Assembly: GCA_944472135.2 (NCBI GenBank)
Contig: OX235270.1
Location: 144,785,632 to 144,849,631, forward strand
Reading direction: 5' to 3'
DNA from: Trichobilharzia regenti
Taxonomy: Eukaryota; Platyhelminthes; Trematoda; Strigeidida; Schistosomatidae
Length of the DNA: 64,000 nt
This document shows, piece by piece, positions 50,901 through 62,900 of the stretch. The first letter of the stretch is position 1. Every line of letters begins with the position of its first letter. Made by a program: the position numbers and the translations under genes. A model generated the notes under the pieces. It ran no database searches. It had not been told where the DNA came from and worked only from the letters and a program-made list of their open reading frames with translations.

Positions 50901-53900
50901 GTTTATTGTTATCATTATTATTGTTCCCTTGAGTTGCACATGGAACATAGGGTTTTAAAAGCACACCTCCACTGTGTTCTGTTTTCTGCTCTCCTACGAT
51001 TGCCCAGAGTCTCTCATCTTCTCCTTGGATTACCCACTAGCGGTTAGGATTCCTGGCTCTCACCCAGGCGGCCCGAGTTCGACTCCCGGTGCGGGAGCGC
51101 TTTTCTTGTGCGTCGGTGGCACAGTGGTTAGGACTCTCGCCGACCATGCACGTGGTCCGGGGTTCGAGCCCGCGCCGACGCACACCTGATATCTATGGTC
51201 GGCCTGCAAAATTTGGGCCACTGATATCCATGCTGAAAATTCCATACTTGTACCAAAAATACAATGTGGAATCAAGCTGTAAATTTAAAATATTAAAAAA
51301 AATTCCCATTGAAGTTCCATTCGAGCGATGGCCTGAAGGGCGATGTCATGGGACGGTCTCCTCACTGTCAGCTAGTTACCATTTTTATATACCTTTCGTC
51401 CCTAGAATTCTGAGTAGAACTTAGGACTTTACTGGGACATCTTTGTTCTACCCTTTCTCAGCTAGCTCCATCATCACCTGCAAGCTCTCACTTCTTCACC
51501 AAATAATCTTATCCTCTATATCATTCTTCAACACATGACCACATATGTCCACTTGAGGGTATGACTGGTCTATGATGCCGGTTAACCGTCGCCTTAGCGT
51601 ATGTCTAATCACTCCATTTCCTTCTGCATATTTGATGTTTAATAAGTTCTTGGCTGACTTGCTGCTGACCAGTGTTCCTTGTATCTTATTCTTTCTGACT
51701 GACCGTCTGATATTCAGAATCGAACAGTGAAGCCAGCTGTTGATGAAAGTCTGCAATCTGTTTGAAATGCTTTCGATGGCCCACACGCCAGATTTCTAAA
51801 CTTTACAGAAGCTCTGACTGGAAATAATTATTAAAAATTCTGGTCTTTGTCCCCGTGCCGAGTGCTGCAAATCTCCACGCTGATGTTACACAGGTAAATG
51901 AAAGAGATAACTTCCATCATATTTCTGCTGTTTGTGGGGATTCGTGGGGTCCGGCATACTCGTCACCTGTGTTTTCTGTGAATTCTTCTGAAATTCTGCC
52001 TCTTTTGCTTGTAAATCTTCACTTTGGTACGATATTAGACAAATCATCCAAGAAGTTCATGTCTTCGAGTATCTCTCCAACGATTGTCCAACGTACGACC
52101 GTCTTTTATCTCCGTATTGCCTGTTGCATATTCTTGTCCACCACAATCAGAAATATCATTAATGACAGTAGGCAGCCTAATCTCACTCCTGTCTTTACTT
52201 CAAAGACTTTGTTGAGCTCTTCATTGTGAAGCAGGTAGCGTTCGGCGAAATCATACAGCTGTTGAATAAAGTTTGTATATATTTACTGTATCGTACTCCA
52301 CAGCACTGAAGTGGTTTCCAAATTACTTCACAGTCAATGCTATAGAAAGCCTTGCAAAACTCGATCAATTTACAGCAGAGTGTTAAATGTCATTCTACGT
52401 CCTGTCCGATGATGATGCCTAATGTTGCGATTTGATTCACGCGTAATTTCTGTTTCCTCAGACTAACCTGTTCCGGGCAAAATCACTCAGGCCAGTTTTA
52501 GCATAAGCTTAAGTTTTCGTTCTTTAATAGCCTGGCATGGTTGCCTTGCTCCAAACAGGCTGACATCTTTCCTCCAATTCCCATCTTATGCAGTAATCGT
52601 TGGAGCATGACAGCGAAACTGTGTGAATCCGTTTTCAGTGCTTCTGGAGGAATTCCGTCTGGTGGTCTTGTAGCCTTTCCGGAATTTAGTAACTTTATGA
52701 CACTATGGACTTCTGTTTATATTGGAGGGTTGATGTTCACTGATATGTTCTATGTTAGCTCATCATTAATCTTGTACAGGTTGCATGTGGTGGTAGATTG
52801 TAGAGTTTTTTGAATTGTTCATCTCAGTGTTTCCTATGTTCCAGCTCTTTTGTAATTGGATTTCCTCTACTATCCTCTTTTGGCTTCATCTGCATCGATC
52901 TCTTTCCGGATATTGACCTGATTATTTGATGCAGCATAGTGAAGTCTCTTTAACCTGAAGGCTGTATTTATTCATGTGCAGGCATATCGGAAAAGCATCT
53001 TTCATCCTTTCTAACACTCTTCTTTATTCTTTCGTGAAGGCAGATTATATTTAATATCTGCCTTCACTGAATCATCATCGTCATCATCTTCTCTCCATCA
53101 CCATCGATCTCTCTTTTATTGGCTTTCACATGTCTTGTTTGAGCTATTGCTTGCCCTACTCCTACTTCTTGTCTGAGATATCTATACAGATTTTCGTACA
53201 AGTCGCTTCCAGAAAGTTCTATTGCTCATCCAAGCAGGTTTCTTAGATGATGTTCAATGCCTGACATCAATTTTTCTCTTGACGACTATCATGAAGGTGT
53301 CTTACGTATCTTCGCCATCAAATTTCTGAGTGTGGAACTTGGATTGTAGTCTTTTGCCTGCTCTTCCAAAGGCATTCAACTAGGTGTTGAAGCTCTCTTG
53401 CACCAGACAGTGGTCTGAGCCTACATCTGTCAGTTAATACTTTATATAAATAAAGTTGAGAAACAACAACCCGGGAGTTCTGCTTTGTATCTCGAGTTGT
53501 TGATTTAAAAAAAAACTGAATATAAATTGAACTCTTCCAGTACAAAGGCTTTACACATTACTTCAAGACTAGGACCACAGTCGAAAGGTGCATTTTCTTC
53601 TATTCAGAACTCTTCAGCTAGATACGTCGGCAAACTAGTAGTGGATGATTTTTCCATTGATCCAATACACAGAACTTCATTCCGTAACAAACGCCCAAAC
53701 TAAAGCTAAATGCTGTTTACTATCAAATCCGTATACGTCCAATAGCAGCCTAAGGACAGTAAAGAGGTTCATATCAGCATGGACTATTTTATTTAATTTA
53801 TTTAAACAAAACACAGTAATTAATTTATTCTAAAAGATGGCTTGGTTATGCTCTCTCAGAATGGGTAATATTCACTGCTAACTGTATTAAACCGTTGATT

Positions 53901-56900
53901 GCGATCAACAGAATTTTCCATAAAATACTATTATGCTCTCATCCTGTGCATGATTTGACATCCCTGTTTCATGAAATCGCCCTGTGTGATGCCAAATCTC
54001 CGAATAAAACACTAGTACACAGTACAGATTATTTCGTACATCCAAATTTAATAATTCGAAACTGTGGGGGTGTGCGAAATTTTCAATGTATCTAAACAAC
54101 CCCAATTTTTAAGCTTAACTCATTAAATAGTCGAAAATGTGCATTAGAAATTTTCGGCAAGAGTAAACAATAGACACCAAAGTTAAATGACCTTGAACTA
54201 ACCAATCAGATAGCTCAGAACTACAAATGTATGCTAGTCATAATCCTCGTTGCAAATGTCGCCTAGGTTTGGTTTTTGACTTCTCTGTGGAAAATGGGTT
54301 GATAGGGAAGACTAAAACATGCATATGTGGAGGGATGATAACTTTGCAAACGTATTGCTGGGCTACTGATGATGGTTATGCATTCAGATGCAACCACTTT
54401 ATTTGAGGAAGTCTGTATAAGTTGGTAAGTCGTAGATAATTGGTGATTTTTTTAGACACTTCCGTCTCGAAATCAAAGCTCTCCCTTAGTAATATATTGC
54501 GTATATGTAACCAGTATCTGCTACAGCTAGAGAAATGGAGAAAACATTGGTTTGATATGTCTATTACCACTTCTAAGAGAATCTGCGACCAGTTTTTGCA
54601 GCACATTAGAAATATGTACCCTATATGATTCGTTTTAATCGCAAATATATCGTAGATACACTTTGTAAATTAAGTACCACTTTTCATCTAGGAGAATCTG
54701 ATTGGCTGTTTCAAGGTCGTCTGTAGTTGGTGTCTATTCTTTACTGTTGCCGAAATTTCAAAAGACTGATTACTGAGCAAAGCATATTCTTTTTGATAAC
54801 CTGCTCTTCATCAGGTCCTACAATTATATGCATGCATGAGTATGAAACAATTTGGGTTATTAACAAGATTAATACTGTTTTAAATAACATCGAATCAATC
54901 AATAGTAGCATCTGTAAGTGTGATCATATGCATCAATATAACACTACACTGAATGAATATCAAACAAATTGAGAATAATCATAATAATAATGCAGAAATC
55001 ATAAATTTTTGGGCTCCATAGAAGGCCAGGGTAGTAACAGTAGCTGGCTGGACGTGTTTCTTCTGCATACAGAACACAAGTTGTTTTAGGCGAATGGCAA
55101 CGGCCTATACTGTTTGGTATGGTATTCGGTATCTGTATGCTTTTGGCAATTTATTTGGTACCCGGTAGATGATAAAGGAGGATTCTTCAATGCTAATTGT
55201 GTAGCCGGTCCAGGTGGTCTAATATCGAGCTGTTGATGGTTTTCACTACACCTATATTTACATGCTCCCAAGCACGAAAAATCAAGTTCCTAGAGCGACG
55301 GAAATACAGCTAGCTCCACAAGCAGAGTTGAATTGGTAGATACAGTTACAAGTGGCTAGTCTAGGTACTTCATCTTTCATTTGGGGAATCACAACCGACC
55401 ATATAGAAAAAATGACTTGTAGTTAACCAGTTGGTAATTATTTCACACACATAGTGTCTTCTTATTTACAGATACAGATACGTACCTCGGTGGGTGAGTA
55501 CTGTCGAAGAGTCGCAAACTAGGACAACGGAAACAGCTGTCCAGTACTCCCCGCTGGTTTTCCAACCGTTCTCTAACCGATGTCAGCTCATGATGAAATC
55601 CTGTAACCAATCAATCGAATCCCTACAAACCATTACTTGAAGATACAGAACAGCTGAGCTTTTCTGGATAGATATTTTCAATCAAGGTGACATATGCAAT
55701 CCTAAGTTCATCTTCAATTACAGCTTCTGAACATATAACTCTGATCCCTTGTAGTGGAAAGGAACAAAGCTATAAAAATGTATAAATTTTCCTGTTTATA
55801 TGCTTTTCTTATGCAAATTTCTCTTTATACTACCAATTGATTTTCTTGTAAGAAGGCAATCTAGAAAGGCAATTCTATTTTACTTATTACCTGTAATGCC
55901 TTCGAGTGAAGAAAGCTTTCTGAAAGCTACTCACTCATAGAACAATTCAAACTGCATGAATTCAGTATTATCGTTAACTTTAAACTGGACTAGTCTTTCA
56001 TCGTCACAGAAATAAGTTTCATCGATTGGGAGAATAAGAAGCTTTTTAAAAAAAACCTATCAAACAATAAGCGAAAAATTCCGAAACAGCTACATTAATA
56101 TAATCTAATTATTTTTTTTTATTTTTTTTTTCATTACAGCTTGATTCCACACTGTATTTTTGGTACAAGTATGGAATTTTCAGCATGTGATATCGGTAGC
56201 CCGAATTTCGCAGACCGACCATAGATATCAGGTGTGCGTCGGCGTGCGTTTGAACCCCGGACCATGTGTATGGTCGGCGAGAGTCCTAACCACTGTACCA
56301 CCGACGCAAACTTTGTGAGGGGATTTGTCAGTTAGCTTCTAAGCAGTCTTCACATAATACACGGACTCATAAGCTGGAGAGAAAACAAAGTCTTTGAGAA
56401 GCGACAGAAAACTTTATATTCATTCGTTCAGATCTCTTCAAAGATGGTCATATACAACAACCAGCTATATTTGAAATACTTTGCATGACAGTAATGTCTC
56501 ACAGGGACTATCTTATCATTCAACTACTAGGTGTTTGGAATTCAACAAATGAAAACTTTTAATCTCTGTTAGCATAGCATAGTAGATATACATATATATA
56601 TATGCTCTTCATTATAATAGAGGTTTTTTGTATTTCCCAATGAATGAAAAAACAAAACGAGATTGTTTTTACTGACGTTTCGCTATTTAATGGTAATAGC
56701 TTTATCATCAAAGTATTATTAAACCGGAATTTACAAAATCTCAGCATATATATATAACAAAGAGTTAGGGGTGAGAAAAATATAGTTGAACTAAGTCTAT
56801 ATTTTTCTCACCCCTAACTCTTTGTTATAAATATATGCTGAGATTTTGTAAATTCCGGTTTAATAATACTTTGATGATAAAGCTATTACCATTAAATAGC

Positions 56901-59900
56901 GAAACGTCAGTAAAAACAATCTCGTTTTGTTTTTTCATTCATTGGGAAATACAAAAAACCTCTATTATAATGAATATCATATACCCAATGCCCAAATTTT
57001 TTCAAACCGTTAAAAGTGAACTTGGTTTGGATATATATAATATATATGCTCTGTTGAAATTTAGGATGGAAGAGGTGTTCAATAATTACTCCTCTGTTTT
57101 CACTATTACTTGCCTAAATAATTTCGTCAACCCCGGTACTCTGTATACAGAAAGGTTTGTCCATTCTCCTATTCTACATTGGTCTTAAACTCTTCACTAG
57201 TCGTTCTCTGTACAAAAAAATTTCACTTCTTTCTTTTCTTATCACTTTCATATGTTCCTTTTGTACACTTTCACACCCTCTCGACACACTTGTTAAATTG
57301 ACACTCAAATACCACCTTTATTCTCTCTCAATCGATAACAATTTTAACCTTATCAAATTTCTAACATTGTGCTATTGAGTACCACGTAATTTACAACTTT
57401 TAATTTTCACTTCTAAGGCCACTTTCGAATAGTTATATGAATTATGTCACCACCTATCACTCAATAATAGACTACCATACATTTTTGGTAAATATAAACA
57501 CGACTTTACAGTACAGCCTGTGAAGATTTTTTTCCCTTCACGTTCCCCAGTGGAACATAGGGCTCCAAGCTAGTGGCCTGAAGTTTCTGTAGCAGTGTTT
57601 CATTTACAAGATGGGGTTGCTAGCCACATGCCCAACCTTTCCTCTTTACCAGCATTATTTCTAGCTCAGCGAGGCAAAGAAGTGCGTCGGCTGGGGATCG
57701 AACCCCGGATCGGCGAGCGTCCTAACCGCTATACCACCGACGCCTGTGAAGATGATTTCGTTGGTGAAGAAATATTTTCTTCACTGAATTTGTCTTTTTT
57801 CTTTTCTTCATGACTCAATGGGTAATTTCGGTGATTTAAATAATTTTTTTAATGCGTGACTGAAATTCCCATTTTAAACAAAAACGAAACTAATATATAA
57901 TAAGAATAAGAATAATGACCCACCCGTTTCGCCTTGCCAATAAAATTTTTCAGTATAAATTCTAATAGAGACTTCACATAAGCTAACATGAAAAATGTCA
58001 GTGAATTCTACAATGAATGAAAAGAGAGAGATGAAAGTTATTTACTAAATATGAATAAAATAGGAAATATATCTGGTATGAGAGTGAATTATTAAAAGCT
58101 AGCAGATAGCAGATTTCCATCAACTGAGCACGTCACGTGATAATTATCGAACAAATGGGGGAAAATACATTTTGACCGCGAGCTAAAACGGGTTAGAGAA
58201 GCACTAGAAAACCAGGGAGTACTGAACACCTTTTTCGTCCTAGTTCGGGACACTTCAGGAACTCGATCCAGTGACCTGTGAATTTGAAATTCTTCCAGTT
58301 TCCAATATATAGTGCGACCGTCAGCTAATGTCATGGGCTGGTGATAAGTCGTGAATAGCAGGACCCATCAAGTCAGGTAACAGAGCAGTCACTGGCCTGT
58401 GACACTGACTGGAGGCTGCGTTATACGACCCAAACTGGCAGAAGTTGGAACTCACAGGCCGCTAGATAGTCGCCCAGTTGAATGGTCTACAAGCTCGCCT
58501 TGTAACCGAAAGATCCTGGGTTTTAAAAGCCGGTGGGTTAGTACCGCTGTCCTGTATGCCCTCATTTTGAAATCCTTCTATAACTGGTGTCACTTCATGA
58601 TCAAACCTGTAGCCGATCAAATTCCTGCAAACCAGCTCTTGTTGACAAACACATCTACTGAAGTTTTTAAGCCTACTAAACTATTCAGCAGTATGAGACT
58701 GGTGAGATATGGTGAAGTCGATGAATGAAATCGGACCAAAGAAACAACAAAGTGACTTCGTGATAGTCTAAACAGACCTATCATGGTAAGCGGAATTAAT
58801 TACTATAGAACCCAGATTAAAAAAATTAAATAAAAATGCGCTCAGAAACACTGGCAGAACAGCACCTGTGAACTCAGGACACTCACTCCCATCTGAGAAA
58901 TCCTTCAAAGTCCTATACACCAGATTCTTTGAAAATCTCTCAAACTGAGTGAGATCAAGACATCTGAGCACAGCTTAAGTATTAGCGATCCTAGGGGTAC
59001 AGAAGAAGTAAGTTGGACCTTTGTCTTTACTATGCCTATCACAAACGGTCAATTTTCCCTGTTTACTTTTCTTATTGTTACCTTGTTATTTCTGTTTGTT
59101 TTACACAATTTCATATTGTTATTAGTTGTAATTTGACCTCTGAGCGAAAATAGTTCTGGAACTTTCTCACGCCTTTATTATACATCCACTATTGTACAGC
59201 TTAGTTGATGAATTCATAGGAGAGAAAATTTTATTCCCCGCAACCAAGTTTTTATTTTCTTCCAATGATCTAATGTGTATTTACGTAGTGGACAAATGTT
59301 TGGAAAATCTTTCCCTCCTGGACGATCTATTTATGCTTATTTAGATATTTCAGCTAAATTCTCAATTATTATACACATTTCCCCCACGTAGACTGTGTAT
59401 CATTGATTTGATATTTGCACATCACATATTGACTGCTGATCTTTACCATTTGCCTTTGTCTCTGTTAATTCTTCAATTGTAATACTTCTCTTTGTGATTG
59501 TGTGTATGTTGGCAACGTGTTGTTTAACCACATGAGCCTCTTCGAATGAATAAAAGTCATTCTGACGCTATGGACTGCCTGACGGAAACCTTGGTATGTG
59601 CGCGCCTTTGATCCCACCTCCGAAATATGCTATTTGATTCTAAGTTTCCTTTTACGGTTGAACTCTGCTTAACTAATTTTGCAATACAGTAATTGTTTTG
59701 TACCTAGAAACCTACATTGCTTGTATGGCTGTCTAACGGCACTGTTGACGTAAATTTGAGCTTGATGTCATTACTGTTTGATAGAATCGTTAATATGCAG
59801 GAGAATAATCATCCCTTCTCTACGTTTGGAACGTTTCGTGGTAGTGTGTGTCTCAGCAGATCCCTTTTCGGCTATAGAGTAGAAAGTAGACATTGGTTTC

Positions 59901-62900
59901 TTGCGTTCAGACGATAACCGAATAGATTTGGTCGTTACAATGTATTCTGCAGCTAAGAACAAAAGTAGTGAATATCGGACCCAAAACATGAGTGAAGGAC
60001 ACCTGACTGCTGGTGGTATCAAAGGGTATGGCGTTTATCGAATTCATATCGCAAACTGAAAACACTGCATTTTTCAGCAAGAAACCCGACATACGCTCGA
60101 TAATGGAACGAAAACACATTGGTAGCCCAGCGGTAGAATTCTCGTCGACCAATCACTTGGTCCCAACTTCGGTCCCGGGTGGCTGGCCTTCTAAACCTCA
60201 CTTAGTTGATAGCAAGACCAGTAGAGACGGAAAGTTGGGCGTGGAGCTAGCCACCTCATCCAGGAAAAAAGAATAACACCACTCCTACTGAAACTTAAAA
60301 GCTCAAAGCTTGAAATCTCAAATCCCAATTCGCGTGTGCTACTGATAAGACTTACCAGTAGTACGTAAAGGGATGCTCACCGCCACAAAAATATCAAATA
60401 GCGCGGAGTGATAGACTTGATATCAAAGAGAGCAAATGAACTAATAATGTGCGGCAAGACGAAGGGGATATGAAAAGAAGACAAAGAAAAACAATATACA
60501 AGAGAACAGAATCAGCACAACACTGGAGATCTGTACAAAAATGATTTCCAGATAAGGTGTACATAATTTCCCTATATTATTATTTATTATTATTATTGCT
60601 CCCTTGGGTTCCTAGTGGAACATAGGACTTCAACTGCACGTCTCCACTTGCTTCTGTCTTCCTTCTGCTGTGCTTTCCACCTGCATCCATGTTAGCCCAT
60701 ACTGTTTCAACTCCTCTCTCTTCACACGATCTCCTCCATGTCACCCTTGCACTGACGTCCACTCGCCGCTTCCCTTTCGGGTTGCACTCGAGCAATGTCC
60801 TGACGCGCGATGTCACCCAGCGGTCTCCTCAGCGAGTGTCCGATCCATCTCCACTTTCTCCTGCGTATATGTTGGGGTATTGGTTCTTGTTTTGTTTGTT
60901 CCCATAGTTCCTTGTTGGTGATTCTTTCCGGCCATCTGATCTTCAGTATAAAGCGAGGACAGTTGTTAATTTCCCTAAATGAAGATAACGAATTCCAAAT
61001 AAACATTCCTCTACCAGGTCTCTTGTCTTCTACTGTTATACTATGACAAAAAAAGCCGTGAGAATTAAAAGGGGAGAGACTTATTCACGCAGTTGTGTCT
61101 AATGCGTCCTTGGCACAGCGGTTAGGACTCTCGCCGACCATTCAAATGATCCAGAGTTCTATCCCCCGCTGACGCACACCTGATATCAATGGTCCGCCTG
61201 CTAAATTTGGGCTACCGATACCAGATGCTGAGAATTTCATACTTGTATGAAAAACATTGTGTGGAGTCAAGCTATAACAAAAAGAAAAATGTGTGCAAAA
61301 GTTAAAAAGAGTCTCACCTTGCTAATGTATCCCATAGCCTCGAGTAACCACCGCATTGCGCGTATTCTCTGATCTACACCAGAGCAATGAAATTCCCGTA
61401 TAATGACTAACTGCTGAGCTAAAGCTGCTTCTATCGGTTCAGGATGCATATATTTTGGAGTGTCTGGCGATGGATCCGAATCAGCTGGATGATGATCAGC
61501 TTTATGCACATGTGGTACAAGAATTCGTTCGACAAAAGACATCTTTTGTGGTGTTTGTTTTGGACTGTGATTACTTTTTGAAAACTCTTTTGCCTCTTCT
61601 GAATAATTTGAATGTGCTAGACGCCATAGTAATTCTATACACATATCAGCTGTATTCGGATCCTTAGTGGTAATGCCGATTCTACCAATCATATTCAATA
61701 ATCGAGCGCGTGCATGACGTATGGTAGACGGTTCATCCGGTGGAGGTGATGAGATACAAGCAGATTTTGTTCTTCCGTTTGCTTGAGCAGAATCAGAAGA
61801 TTTTATTCCTAGGGGAACTTGTGCAAGAGCTTGAAGATCCAGATTCATCCAACTCTACAAATTTTAAAGTGAGCAAAAAGACTTTCTAAATATCATGTAA
61901 CCGGTGTGACCAATTTAAATATTCACTTGTTGGTTTGTAGGGATTTGATTGATTGGTTACAGGATTCCATCGTGAGCTGACATTGGTTAAAGAACCATTG
62001 GAAAACCCAGGAGTCGGCAGAAGTTAGAATTCATGGGCCATTGGATCGGGTCCCAGTGGCTTAATGGTCTACGAGCTCGCCTTGTAACCAGAAGGTCCTG
62101 GGTTCGAACCCTGATTGCGGGTGTGTACTAGATGGGACGAAACAGCTATCCAGTACTCACAGGTTTCCCAATGGTTCTTTAACCAATGTCAGCTCACGAT
62201 GAATTCCTGTAACCAATTAAATATTCACTGTTTATTTGTCTCATTTCATGCGGGAAAAGCAGTAAAGACGTGAGATATATTTTATTTTAACACTGGTTCG
62301 AATATACACCCTTTACGATGAAAACAGAAGCGTGTGGAGAGGAGAGTGATGACCCAGAGCATTGGGAATCAGTCACGTTAAACAGATATCTAGAAACCCT
62401 ATATACATGCGTACATCACTTTGCTTACTTGTCTGTGGTAACATAAAAAGATAAAGTGAACACGAAAACGGAGATGTAAGGTGGTCAGAGAAGAGTAGAG
62501 CAGCACACGGCTTCAAGCTTCAGTCACAAATTTTCAGTAGTAGAGCTGTTCTTACGCGGTGAAGTTGCTAGCCTCACACCAAATCTTCTCTCTTTACTGG
62601 GTTTAATGACTGCCGGCTAGGTAAGGTTAAAGAGTCTGCTCGCGGCTGGAAACTGAACCCAGGACACGGGAGTCGTTGGTGATCACCTGACTACTGAAAT
62701 ACTAACGCACGATCAGCTCCCCGACCGGCAAATGAACCCGGACCTTCCAAGTAACCGGTGCTCCTCACTATAACTAGCACTGATAAGTTCTCATTATATA
62801 AAAAAAGTCAATAAAAGTAACAACTAACCAGTTCAACAAGAAAAAATAAATGCTTCAATTGAGATTGTGTGAATCTGGAGGATGACAAGTCTGTAAGCAG

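Noticed and set aside
60019..60276. Three overlapping frames on both strands
   Set aside because: They overlap a tRNA-like sequence, and none has a domain or splice support.
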